Source of the DNA: Bacteroidales bacterium
GTDB lineage: Bacteria > Bacteroidota > Bacteroidia > Bacteroidales > UBA932
Assembly (NCBI GenBank): GCA_017473705.1
Contig: JAFUJQ010000037.1
Location: 1-64,000, forward strand
Reading direction: 5' to 3'
Length of the DNA stretch: 64,000 nt
Shown here piece by piece: positions 37,001 to 46,126 of the stretch. Under the pieces are notes generated by a model. That model searched no databases, was not told where the DNA came from, and was given only the letters and a program-made list of their open reading frames with translations. Every line of letters starts with the position of its first letter. Positions within the stretch are counted from its first letter, which is position 1. The position numbers and the translations under genes were made by a program.

Positions 37001-38240
37001 TTTCGAGACCTCTTCCGACAGTTGACATCCACAGCACACCTGAGTCATCGATGTCATAACAGGCCACACCGTTCATGAAACGGCAGTCCTTCTGTTCCTT
37101 GACATTGCTCAGCGGAACTATCTCGTCATTGCTTCGGTCATAGTATCCGAAGCCATAGTTGTTCATCTTGATCCACAACCTGCCGTCACGGTCCTCGACA
37201 CGAGCCAGTGTATCCACATAATAAGACATTACGTTGCTGGAGTGCTCGTAATGGCGGAACGTGTCGGTCGAATCATTGAATGAATATATTCCGGTGCGCT
37301 CGGTCGCTATCCACAGAAGTCCTTCCGGATCCGGGAAGAGATAGCGCACGCGGCCCATGTCATTCTTATGAAGGGTAAGCTTGAGAGTCTCCGTATCGAG
37401 CGAAGCGACAGCATTGTCCTTGAAGCCCACGTAGATCCAGCCAGAACCACCGGTCATAACCATGGATGTGGCCTCAGACACTCCCAGGGCGGCGAAATCG
37501 ACCTTGACCTGCTCCCTTGTCTGCATATCCAGGGCAATGAGCTGATCCGTGCATGCAATATACAGCACGCCGTTCTTCTCTTCAAAGGCAACAACATCTG
37601 AATTTCTCGACAGAAGCGACACCTTGCCGTCTCTGATCATCGAAACGCCAAGCTCGGACACCACATATACCGATCCTTCCGAGTCTTCATATATCTCAGA
37701 TATGTCCTTGCCGATGCTGCTGAAATAGTGCTCATATGAAAGATCAGGCATGATCTTCATCAGTCCTGTGCCGTTTATGCTCACCCATACATTGCCATTA
37801 CGGTCAGGCATGATGTCGTTGGCCTGCATTCCTGACACATGAAACTCCTCGAGGTCTCCAGGGATGGAGACAAACTCCTCGAGGTTTACATCGAAACGAT
37901 ACAGATGGTAGTCATATGTCGTCACCCAGAGGTATCCGGAAGCATCCTCTTCCACTGACAGGATCCTGTTATGCGAAAGGTTGGAATAGTCCCCCGGCAG
38001 CATGGTATAGTTCACAAAACCATTGCCGTCATAGCGGCTGAGACCATACCATGTGCATAGCCACAGATATCCGCGACGGTCCTGATGGATGTCGCAGATC
38101 GAGTTGTGAGGCAGGCCGTCATCAGACGAGTAATGCTCGAATATGAACTCGAGAGGCTCAGCATGGGCCTGACGCAGCGCCGCAGTCCCCGTCATCGAGA
38201 GGACTGCAGCAACCATGCATATGACTTTATGAAATCTCAT
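34047..38240 (-). CDS. Hybrid two-component system sensor-regulator (HTCS)
   Basis: A 1397-residue one-protein signalling system for glycan sensing. A signal peptide (to about 27) precedes two seven-bladed beta-propellers built from Reg_prop repeats (about 35-740; many GxLWIxT units), then a Y_Y_Y domain (about 760-845), one membrane helix (about 858-882), HisKA with phospho-acceptor H907 in NVSHELRTP, an HATPase with NAFKY, DNGIGIA and SGIGLSF, a receiver with D1196 in VITDLMMPEMDG, and a C-terminal AraC-type DNA-binding domain (about 1295-1393). The periplasmic half binds the inducer, probably a pectic oligosaccharide, and the cytoplasmic half activates the locus. The gene sits inside the locus, three bases after the CE12-CE8 gene. 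Confidence 0.97.
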   Translation of the reverse strand: MRFHKVICMVAAVLSMTGTAALRQAHAEPLEFIFEHYSSDDGLPHNSICDIHQDRRGYLWLCTWYGLSRYDGNGFVNYTMLPGDYSNLSHNRILSVEEDASGYLWVTTYDYHLYRFDVNLEEFVSIPGDLEEFHVSGMQANDIMPDRNGNVWVSINGTGLMKIMPDLSYEHYFSSIGKDISEIYEDSEGSVYVVSELGVSMIRDGKVSLLSRNSDVVAFEEKNGVLYIACTDQLIALDMQTREQVKVDFAALGVSEATSMVMTGGSGWIYVGFKDNAVASLDTETLKLTLHKNDMGRVRYLFPDPEGLLWIATERTGIYSFNDSTDTFRHYEHSSNVMSYYVDTLARVEDRDGRLWIKMNNYGFGYYDRSNDEIVPLSNVKEQKDCRFMNGVACYDIDDSGVLWMSTVGRGLERVTVISPKIDVIVPPTRSDDEMSSSEVRAMTGDSNGYVWVATKSRELYRYSPDMSSCRRFPDAKTGDVGVIYSIFEDDRGNIWLGTKGDGLIRMTPDGSGYRTTRFTRDPHNPDALSSNNIYSIEQDMDGRIWVGTYGGALSMLPDPDGDKFITVRNNFPDYPQEVGDRVRYLHCMPDGQMLVATVGGLIIFTPNDNPELTEFKLIQKVPGDKNSLGNNDIIHIFTDSKDNTWLCTFGGGLNRLYFENGEPRFEIVSTEEGLASNIIHSAVEDSEGVIWIATEAGLSTYDPQTSKVRNFSIYDGVGSAAYSEATCLALDDGTVLFGTYDNVYRIDPELFADDSSCDRIVISGLSVDGKRTSFDDEIVIPHDCSFFRIDFASLDFSDRGEKSFLYMLEGYDKSWISSAGTNRVTYSRIPPGNYTFIVKDYVSIPVQVRPSVWNSVYAKMIYVLLILALVFIVARILLTSFKIRSDAKLEQGLSDIKMRFFTNVSHELRTPLTLILGGIDEISKNTENGSQQEYSVNIVKKNAKRMLTLVNQLLDTRSLVDGQMRLNVSMFDVVKLVQGVYDDFRDMSVERQMEMRIIKSVDSLMVWGDSIRLEALVYNLLSNAFKYTSDGGKLEVGVLYREGDDEFRIMVKDNGIGIAKENQKAIFEPFTKGSTTAFRGMASSGIGLSFCKEIAEIHGGEIYVESEKGVGSKFFVRLPVGCEQQSEAYGVSKYKVEPTCPAGARKVLVVEDNAELRVYIYNNLSSQYDVRDAGNGREALQVISQRWMPDIVITDLMMPEMDGMELIEALRNDFNTSHIPIVMITAKHEDDTHVRAMKYGADGYIAKPFSMELLKAGIDNIFERRKEVIKKPGKVEISPEEIVITDRDEQLIKKVMTWLEENVSDPDVTVEQLATYVGMGRTSMYNKVKGLTGKSPVELIQDFRMEKAKYYLKSGQYSVSETSYKVGFSDPGYFSRCFKKHYGMSPADYIKQNKNS

Positions 38241-38243
38241 CCG

Positions 38244-39935
38244 TTAAAACACCTTGAAATACCACTCCACCTTGACGTCGACTCCGTGCTTGTCTATCTC
38301 GGAGCCTGTCTTGAGGACGTTCTCAGGCGTATATTTCTGCACATCCCTGGCCTTGAGCACATGGCTCCACTTCACACGGTCCTTCGCCGGAGCGGCTCCC
38401 GGACCCTTGCTTCCGTACTCAGCATAGAATGTGGTCTTCTCTGCATACTTCTTGTCCCAGTTGTGCCATCCTTCCTTGCGGATGTGCCCGCCGAGTTCGC
38501 AGTCGATGAAGACAGTCTTCGCAAACGGTCTCCAAGGGCGGCCAAGGTACATCTTGTCCGTCTTCTCATCAGCAATCACACGGCAGTTCTTGAAGACATA
38601 TCCGAATTCCTCACCCTCCGGAGTCGAAGCGGCAGTTATGTAACTGTTTCTCTTGCAGAGGATCGTGCAATCCTCAAACCAGCATGTAGACGCTCCGAAG
38701 ATAAAGTCTGTGGTGCCTTCGATCCAGCATCCTCTGTAATACTGCTTCTTACCCTTTCCGTATGTATAGATCGTGTCCTGGTTAGCCACGAAGCGGCAGT
38801 TGATGAACGCCACGCGGTCGCCGTCCACTGTGATTGCGCATGCCTGGCCTATGGCCTTGCCTTCTCCAGAGGCGTTCTCTATGGTAAGATTCTCAGCAAG
38901 GAAGTCATCAGCATAAAGGAAGACAGTCGAAGTCGCCGATGTGCCGAGTTCGTATCCTGTCGGACCGATCTTCTTTGCATAGTCGCTCCATGTGATCACG
39001 GTATTCTCAGCTGACTGGCCTATCAGGTGGAGACGCTGCTTGCTGGTCGGAATGGTCACCTTCTCCTCATAGACTCCGTCCTTGATGTAGATGGTGGTCT
39101 CGTCCTGCTTGCAGTAGTCCGGAGCTGCATTCACAGCCTCCTGGACAGTGAAGAAGTCTCCGCTTCCGTCCTTTGCCACCACGAAGTCATAATCAACCAC
39201 ATGAGATGCAAGCTCTGGAATCACCTTGACAATCTCAGGAAGAAGGAGATTCACTATCTGACGGGCTCCTGCAACATTTGTATGGGTGTTGTCCACCTTT
39301 CCGTCAGGATGTTTAGGGTTGGTTCCCTTCTCCACCCACATGTAGTATCTGCGTGAAGGCTCGTCACCGAGGCTTATGAGCCACTCCTGGGTTATGGTGT
39401 TGGCGTCAATCAGAGGAAGACCGTATTCCTGAGCGATCTGAGTCACAGCTGCAGGATAGTCCCCGTGGCATTCCCTCTTGAGATTGCCCTCGTCGTCGAA
39501 CCAGCGGCGTGAGACCGGAGTGAAGAGAACCGGCTTTGCTCCGACGCTGAGAGCGTGGTCTATGAATATTCTCAGATTTTCCTGATATGCTCCGAAAGGG
39601 GCTGCATATCTCGTGGTGTCAGACTCCTTCGAGTCGTTGTGACCGAACTGGATGAAGAGGTACTCCCCTGCCTTGAGGTCCTTCTTCACGCGGTCCCAGA
39701 TGCCAAGGGTCTGGAAACTCTTGGTGCTGCGGCCGTTCTGCGCATAGTTGGCTATGACCACATTGGTGTCAAGGTGCGACTTGAGGCGCTGGCCCCAGCC
39801 TCTCTCAGGGTTTTCATACGAAAGGTCCTTGTCCGCCATTGTAGAGTCTCCCATAAGGCGGAGGACAATCTTTTCCTGCGCCATCATGCTGACGCTCAGG
39901 AGAATTGCTGAAATCAACAAGGTTATCTTCTTCAT
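38244..39935 (-). CDS. Bifunctional pectin esterase: CE12 acetylesterase - CE8 methylesterase
   Basis: A 563-residue exported protein (signal peptide to about 19, no lipobox) with two esterase regions. Residues about 22-245 are an SGNH hydrolase of the CE12 rhamnogalacturonan acetylesterase type: GDST with S31, GRST, FGHND with N100, and D215-x-x-H218. Residues about 250-563 are a CE8 pectin methylesterase beta-helix: FFTVQEAV, GQACAI with Q364, NQDTIY with D387 (acid/base), GTTDFIFG with D410 (nucleophile) and LGRPW with R466. It would remove both acetyl and methyl groups so that lyases and the polygalacturonase can act. Two bases separate it from the GH28 gene. Confidence 0.93.
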   Translation of the reverse strand: MKKITLLISAILLSVSMMAQEKIVLRLMGDSTMADKDLSYENPERGWGQRLKSHLDTNVVIANYAQNGRSTKSFQTLGIWDRVKKDLKAGEYLFIQFGHNDSKESDTTRYAAPFGAYQENLRIFIDHALSVGAKPVLFTPVSRRWFDDEGNLKRECHGDYPAAVTQIAQEYGLPLIDANTITQEWLISLGDEPSRRYYMWVEKGTNPKHPDGKVDNTHTNVAGARQIVNLLLPEIVKVIPELASHVVDYDFVVAKDGSGDFFTVQEAVNAAPDYCKQDETTIYIKDGVYEEKVTIPTSKQRLHLIGQSAENTVITWSDYAKKIGPTGYELGTSATSTVFLYADDFLAENLTIENASGEGKAIGQACAITVDGDRVAFINCRFVANQDTIYTYGKGKKQYYRGCWIEGTTDFIFGASTCWFEDCTILCKRNSYITAASTPEGEEFGYVFKNCRVIADEKTDKMYLGRPWRPFAKTVFIDCELGGHIRKEGWHNWDKKYAEKTTFYAEYGSKGPGAAPAKDRVKWSHVLKARDVQKYTPENVLKTGSEIDKHGVDVKVEWYFKVF

Positions 39936-39937
39936 GA

Positions 39938-41551
39938 CTAGTCAATCTTTACATTTGTGGATTTGTGCTGGAACACATTGAGGGATCCGCTGCCTGACGC
40001 GTCAGAGCAGTCTTCTATGAGCACATTCTTGCAGTTTGCAACGCTATATCCCTGACCCTCGGACTGAGTGATGCTGACATTCTTGAGCTGAACTCCGTTC
40101 GAATATCTGAGGTCCGCTCCCTTTGTGGAAACGATCTCGCAATCCTCGACCACGATGTTCTCTATGTTCTTCTCCGGAATGCCGTTGAAGTACATCGCCC
40201 TTGCCGCACCGCTGCAGACGACATCCTTGATGTAGATGTCCCTGAACTGAGGTGTGGTCTCGTCAGCATCGACATACTCCACATCGAAAGGCGACGCACC
40301 CTCTGCCGCTGCTTCGACTGCAGACTTTCCGCCGTAGTGAAGGTCAAAGAGAAGAGGCTCTGTAGGGATGTTCATCATCACTATGTCCTCGATGTAGATA
40401 TTCTTCACGACACCGCCACGGCCGCGGCAGCTCTTGAAGCGGAGGCCTACGTCAGTGCCGAGGAAACGGCAGTTGGAAACCTTGATGTTCTCCACTCCGC
40501 CTGACATCTCACTGCCGACCACAAATCCGCCGTGTCCATGGAACACGATGCAGTTGTCGACTATAAGATTGCGGCATGGCCTTGCCCTTCTGCGGCCGTC
40601 CTCATCCTTTCCCGACTTGATGCAGATGGCGTCGTCACCCACGTCAAAGCTTGAGTTGATGACAAGGACATTCTCGCAAGAGTCCACATCCAGACCGTCA
40701 CCATTCTGCGAATACCAAGGGTTGCGTACGGTTATATTATTGATGATCACATTCTTACACATCAATGGATGGATGTTCCAGCAAGGAGAATTCTGGAAAA
40801 GGCAGTCCTCGAGAAGCACATTCTCGCAATTCTTTATGCCGATAAGCACAGGACGGAGGTATGTCTTCACGCTGTTCCATTCCTCTTCCGTGGTCAGGCC
40901 CTGAGGCACGTTGAATGCGTCACTGACAACCGAACCCCTGTAAGAGGTCGAATCCGGATACCAGAGGTCTCCCTTTTCATTTGTGAAACCTCCGCTCTTG
41001 AGGAGGTCCTTCCACTGCGAAGGTGAGATCTTGGATTTCTTGACCTGACGCCACGAGTCACCGTTTCCGTCGATTGTTCCGCCACCGGTAATCGCGATAT
41101 TCTTCGCTCCATCAGCGTTGATAGGGGCAAGGCAGCGCTTTGTGTCAAGTCCTTCGAACACGGTCTCGACGATCGGATAAAGGTCTCTGTCTGTCGAGAA
41201 TAGAAGCACTGCATCCGGGCGGATGTGCAGGTCGATGTTGTCCTTGAGGGTGATAGGGCCCGTAAGCCATACTCCTGTAGGGACAACAAGACGGCCGCCA
41301 CCTGCCTGCGAAAGCACGTCAATGGCCTTGGCGAACGCCTCTGTGTTGAGGAACACGCCGTCTCCGACTCCGCCGAAGTCTTCAATGTTCACCTGGCGAG
41401 CCGGGATGTCAGGACGCTGGACCTTGGCCATTTCGAAAGGAAGGTCCTCGTAGAGATGCCTGAATTCGTAATCTGTACCGCAAGCGAGCAGAGTGAGGCT
41501 CGCAACGAATAATGCTGCTGAACGGATCAGTCTCGTGTTGAATGTGGTCAT
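39938..41551 (-). CDS. Polygalacturonase-like glycoside hydrolase family 28
   Basis: A 537-residue beta-helix hydrolase (GH28) that cleaves galacturonic acid linkages in homogalacturonan or rhamnogalacturonan by inversion. Lipobox LLAC (Cys24), then GTDYEF. The catalytic set is visible: NGDGLD (N283, D285), VGDDAI (D306, D307), HGHGG (H338, H340) and RFK (R371, K373). The N-terminal INIEDFGGVGDG segment is typical of bacterial GH28. First gene of the pectin locus; a -7 box 26 bp upstream sits between two halves of an inverted repeat, so this is the likely main promoter. Confidence 0.93.
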   Translation of the reverse strand: MTTFNTRLIRSAALFVASLTLLACGTDYEFRHLYEDLPFEMAKVQRPDIPARQVNIEDFGGVGDGVFLNTEAFAKAIDVLSQAGGGRLVVPTGVWLTGPITLKDNIDLHIRPDAVLLFSTDRDLYPIVETVFEGLDTKRCLAPINADGAKNIAITGGGTIDGNGDSWRQVKKSKISPSQWKDLLKSGGFTNEKGDLWYPDSTSYRGSVVSDAFNVPQGLTTEEEWNSVKTYLRPVLIGIKNCENVLLEDCLFQNSPCWNIHPLMCKNVIINNITVRNPWYSQNGDGLDVDSCENVLVINSSFDVGDDAICIKSGKDEDGRRRARPCRNLIVDNCIVFHGHGGFVVGSEMSGGVENIKVSNCRFLGTDVGLRFKSCRGRGGVVKNIYIEDIVMMNIPTEPLLFDLHYGGKSAVEAAAEGASPFDVEYVDADETTPQFRDIYIKDVVCSGAARAMYFNGIPEKNIENIVVEDCEIVSTKGADLRYSNGVQLKNVSITQSEGQGYSVANCKNVLIEDCSDASGSGSLNVFQHKSTNVKID

Positions 41552-41557
41552 AAAGAA

Positions 41558-41598
41558 AGTCTGTTAGTGATTATTGCAAATATAACCATTAACAGACT
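41558..41598 (-). promoter_or_regulatory. Promoter of the pectin locus with flanking inverted repeat
   Basis: A full -7 box, TATATTTG on the minus strand (41577-41584), lies between AGTCTGTTA (41558-41566) and TAACAGACT (41590-41598), a perfect 9-bp inverted repeat. The position over the core promoter suggests an operator. Confidence 0.5.
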
Positions 41599-41613
41599 TA
41601 TATCATATGATTT

Positions 41614-41635
41614 TTTGTCATGAAATGATGACAAA
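41614..41635. other. Inverted repeat between buk and the GH28 gene
   Basis: TTTGTCAT (41614-41621), loop GAAATG, ATGACAAA (41628-41635). It is 8 bp, perfect, and downstream of buk, but no T-run follows on the minus strand. It may be a weak terminator for buk or a second protein-binding site for the pectin locus. Confidence 0.4.
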
Positions 41636-41649
41636 TCATCAAAAGTCTA

Positions 41650-42756
41650 CTATCTGTGATAGTATTTTATTTCGAACTCACCTGCGAGGATGCCGTAGCC
41701 GTTTTCCGCGAGAGACTCAAGTTCGTTCTCTCCGGCATAGACTTCAACAGGAGCTATGAAGCCGACCTTATCGATGATGTCGGCGACAATCTGCTTCGAG
41801 TTGGCAATTCCGCCGGTCAGCACAATGGCATCGACCTTGCCGCCGACCACGGTTGCAAGCGATCCTATATACTTGGCCACAGATACTGCAAAGCCCTTCA
41901 GGAAGACCTGGCATTCCTGGTCGCCACCGGCCGCCCGTTCGTCAACCACACGAAGGTCATTCGTTCCGAAATATGCGACAGCTCCGCCCTTTCCGACAAG
42001 CTTCTTCTTGATCTCGTCCTTGGTGTACTTTCCGCTGAAGCACATCTCCACGAGAGGGAAACCCGGCACCGAGCCTGCCCTCTCCGGGCTTATAGGACCA
42101 TCACCTCCGAGCGCGTCATTGGTGTCTATGACCAGTCCGTTCCGATGAAGAGAAACCGACGAGCCGCCTCCCATATGGGCAACGATTACAGTCACTTCCT
42201 TGTTGGTCTTGCCTACACTTCGAGCATAGCGACGAACCATGGCACGTGAGTTAAGCGCATGGAACAGAGTCCTTCTTTCAAACTCCGGCAGTCCGCCGAC
42301 CTTCACTTCCGGAAGCATCTCGTCTGCCATCGGCGGATCGGCGATATAGGCACGGCAAACGCCCTCAATGCCCTTTTCCGCCCTGGCCTTGTTGACCTCC
42401 ACGGCAATATCATCAGCAATGAGCGCGCTCAGATTGCAGGCATGGACACCGTCCTTGCCGGACATCAGCGCGTCGCGCATCTCCTGATTGACTTCATACA
42501 CTCCGGTCTTTATCGGTGTGATAAGACCTCCTCGTGCCATTGCAATGTCAATAGTCTCCAGTGCTATTCCCTTTTCAGAAAGGAAATCCGTGATGGCATC
42601 ACGGCGCATTCCGCCCTGATCCATCACGGATTTATACTGTGCCACTTCCTCGGCAGAGTGCGTGAGATTCTTCTCGAACAGCAGATCTCCCGAGTCGTAG
42701 AACCCAATCTTAGTCGAGGTGGAGCCGGTATTGACTACCAGTATTCTACCTTTCAT
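41650..42756 (-). CDS. buk: Butyrate kinase
   Basis: Transfers phosphate from butyryl-phosphate (or branched-chain acyl-phosphates) to ADP, yielding butyrate and ATP (368 residues, cytoplasmic). ASKHA-fold motifs are NTGSTSTKIGFYD at the N-terminus, IVAHMGGGSSVSLH (about 203-216) and IVLTGGIANS near the C-terminus. The family is distinguished from acetate kinase by length and by the segment PPMADEMLPEVKVGGLPEFER. Follows ptb by 28 bp. Confidence 0.93.
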   Translation of the reverse strand: MKGRILVVNTGSTSTKIGFYDSGDLLFEKNLTHSAEEVAQYKSVMDQGGMRRDAITDFLSEKGIALETIDIAMARGGLITPIKTGVYEVNQEMRDALMSGKDGVHACNLSALIADDIAVEVNKARAEKGIEGVCRAYIADPPMADEMLPEVKVGGLPEFERRTLFHALNSRAMVRRYARSVGKTNKEVTVIVAHMGGGSSVSLHRNGLVIDTNDALGGDGPISPERAGSVPGFPLVEMCFSGKYTKDEIKKKLVGKGGAVAYFGTNDLRVVDERAAGGDQECQVFLKGFAVSVAKYIGSLATVVGGKVDAIVLTGGIANSKQIVADIIDKVGFIAPVEVYAGENELESLAENGYGILAGEFEIKYYHR

Positions 42757-42784
42757 AATGATATAGTTTTAGTGTTTTCCAGTG

Positions 42785-43693
42785 TTATTTTACAGACATC
42801 GCCGCTATCGCGATGGAGTTAAGTTTGGTATCAATGCTGTCCGCACGGCTTGAGAGCACGCAAGGGACCTTTGCTCCCACCAGGATACCTGACTGTCTCA
42901 CGCCGGCCACGAGCTTTGAATTTGCCTTATAGAAGACATTTCCGGACTCTATGTTAGGGAAAAGGAGGCAGTCTGCATCTCCAGCTACCGGACTTACGAG
43001 GCCCTTGATCGCAACAGACTCCTGGTCTATCGCCACATCAAGGGCAAGCGGACCGTCCGCTATGCATCCCTTGATCTGTCCACGGTCCACCATCTTTGAA
43101 AGTATGGCAGCCTCGATGGATGCCGGCTGGCTCGAAAGAACCTGCTCAGTAGCCGCAATGATCGCAACCTTAGGCTTTGCAACACCCACAGCCTGTGCAG
43201 TCCTCACAAGGCATTCCATGATTATCTGCTTCTGCTTAAGGTCCGGTGCAGGAATTACCGCAACATCTCCTACGAAGAGCAGCTTGTGGTAGCTCGGAAT
43301 CTCAAGCGTAGTGCAGTGCGTGAGGGTTCCTTTTGGAGGAAGGAGACCTGTCTCCTTGTTGAGGATGGCGCGAAGGAACTTATCTGTCGAGCAGAGTCCT
43401 TTCATGAGGAAATCCCCTTCACCGTCACGGACCATCTGCACTGCCTGCGCGATTGAAGCCATTTCGTTCGGATTGTGGACGATTGTAAATGCAGCAATGT
43501 CAATTCCTTCGTCCTTGCAGGCCTGCGCAATGAGGTTTTCATCACCTACCAGGGTGACATCCGCGAGGCCGAGTTCCACGGCCTTTCCGGCAGCAGCCAC
43601 GGTGTGCCCGTCGACACCCCACGCTGCGACCATTCTCTTTCTGCTGCCTCTGCTGCGAAGCTCGGCATAGATCTGTTCAAATGTGGTCAGCAT
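42785..43693 (-). CDS. ptb: Phosphate butyryltransferase
   Basis: Converts butyryl-CoA (or other short acyl-CoA) and phosphate to the acyl-phosphate used by Buk (302 residues). It belongs to the phosphate acetyl/butyryltransferase family, with RMVAAWGVDGHTV, GLADVTLVGDE, LMKGLCSTDKFLRAIL and SPVAGDADCLLFPNIESGN. No pta is next to ackA, so Ptb might also serve acetyl-CoA; this is inference. Ten bases separate it from ackA. Confidence 0.92.
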   Translation of the reverse strand: MLTTFEQIYAELRSRGSRKRMVAAWGVDGHTVAAAGKAVELGLADVTLVGDENLIAQACKDEGIDIAAFTIVHNPNEMASIAQAVQMVRDGEGDFLMKGLCSTDKFLRAILNKETGLLPPKGTLTHCTTLEIPSYHKLLFVGDVAVIPAPDLKQKQIIMECLVRTAQAVGVAKPKVAIIAATEQVLSSQPASIEAAILSKMVDRGQIKGCIADGPLALDVAIDQESVAIKGLVSPVAGDADCLLFPNIESGNVFYKANSKLVAGVRQSGILVGAKVPCVLSSRADSIDTKLNSIAIAAMSVK

Positions 43694-43703
43694 ATGTCTT
43701 ATC

Positions 43704-44918
<1,215 letters not shown>

Positions 44919-44967
44919 TTTATTATGGTTTTGTTATATTTTTAAAATTATTTCAAGCACATCTTTG

Positions 44968-45000
44968 CAAAGTTAATAAAATATTCACTACTTTAGCAAA
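44968..45000 (-). promoter_or_regulatory. Promoter of ackA-ptb-buk
   Basis: On the minus strand TTTG (44997-45000) is followed after 21 bp by TAACTTTG (44968-44975), a full -7 box. Leader length is about 45 nt. Confidence 0.6.
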
Positions 45001-45013
45001 AATAGACGATGAA

Positions 45014-46123
45014 ATGAAAGCGGAGAGGGATATTGCAGGGATAGCATTACCATTCATTGCCGGCGTCGCAGTCAGCGTTTACGCCGGGACCATATATCCG
45101 TGGCAGGCTGTTCTGTCCTGCATCGCGGTTGCAGCATTCACCACCATACTCATGGCTCCTTCAGGCAGAGCGCTTGGGATACCGTTGCAATGGGCCATCA
45201 TAATTGCCTTGATGGCATTCTGCGGGCATCTCACAGGACTGACTGACAGGATCCTGTCACTGAGCCGGCCCGACGGAGCCGGATGGCTTGAGCAGAAGGC
45301 GTCGGACATATGCATGAGGATGGAAGCAGCAATTGACGCCATACCTTTCGAGAAGGAGGCGACAGGCCAGATAATCAAGGCACTGCTGACCGGAGAGCGT
45401 TCCGGGATTCCAAAGGAAGTCACAGCTGCATTCAGAGAGAGCGGAGCGTCGCATATCCTGGCGCTTTCCGGTCTCCATCTGGGCATCATATACGGGATAA
45501 TCCGCGGCCTGCTGTCCGTCCTCGGCAACTCAGGCACAATCAAGAAGATACGCTCCCTGCTCGTCATAGCCATATGCGGGTTCTACACCATCGCAACAGG
45601 AGCTGGAGCGTCGATCGTAAGGGCATATCTGTTCATAGTGACAGGAGAATACGCGTCGCTACGACGCATACGCATGACGCTGCCCACCGTCCTTATGACC
45701 GCCATGACCATACAGGTCTTCTTTTGGCCGGGATCGATACGGGACGTCGGCTTTCAGCTTTCATATGCAGCGATAGCCGGAATTGCATTCATATTTCCAT
45801 GGCTGAAAGGTTTCTGGCCAGGAGACCGGAGGCAGGACGCGGTCCTGACGAAGGCAACCAGGTGGATATGGAACTCGGCTGCGATGTCCATATCATGCCA
45901 GATCACGACGGGGCCGATAGCATATTACTATTTCCATACTTTCCCGGTGAATTTCATCCTGACCAACATGATTGCCATACCGCTGACTTCGCTGATCATC
46001 CCGGCAGCGCTGCTCACTCTCGCCCTATCATGTCTGGGCTGGCATCCGACAATGATGCTGAGGGCCACAGAATGGCTTGTATCAGCCCTTTCCGAAGCCC
46101 TCAGCATCATAGCGGTGATGTAA
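45014..46123 (+). CDS. ComEC/Rec2 family protein, short form
   Basis: A 369-residue inner-membrane protein with the ComEC competence-domain core (about 115-365). The signature ASHILALSGLHLGIIYG (about 145-161) matches the family's LxxISGLH motif, and GASIVRAYLF and DVGFQLSYAAIAGI follow. ComEC forms the channel for single-stranded DNA in natural transformation. Usual members are about 650-800 residues with an N-terminal OB-fold domain and often a C-terminal metallo-beta-lactamase domain; both are missing here. It may be a reduced channel or a paralogue. The start is an ATG at 45014 preceded by no clear ribosome site. Convergent with apbE, three bases apart. Confidence 0.82.
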   Translation: MKAERDIAGIALPFIAGVAVSVYAGTIYPWQAVLSCIAVAAFTTILMAPSGRALGIPLQWAIIIALMAFCGHLTGLTDRILSLSRPDGAGWLEQKASDICMRMEAAIDAIPFEKEATGQIIKALLTGERSGIPKEVTAAFRESGASHILALSGLHLGIIYGIIRGLLSVLGNSGTIKKIRSLLVIAICGFYTIATGAGASIVRAYLFIVTGEYASLRRIRMTLPTVLMTAMTIQVFFWPGSIRDVGFQLSYAAIAGIAFIFPWLKGFWPGDRRQDAVLTKATRWIWNSAAMSISCQITTGPIAYYYFHTFPVNFILTNMIAIPLTSLIIPAALLTLALSCLGWHPTMMLRATEWLVSALSEALSIIAVM

Positions 46124-46126
46124 CGC

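Noticed and set aside
38085-39014. Open frame of 309 codons on the plus strand
   Set aside because: Antisense to the HTCS and CE12-CE8 genes; no recognisable product.
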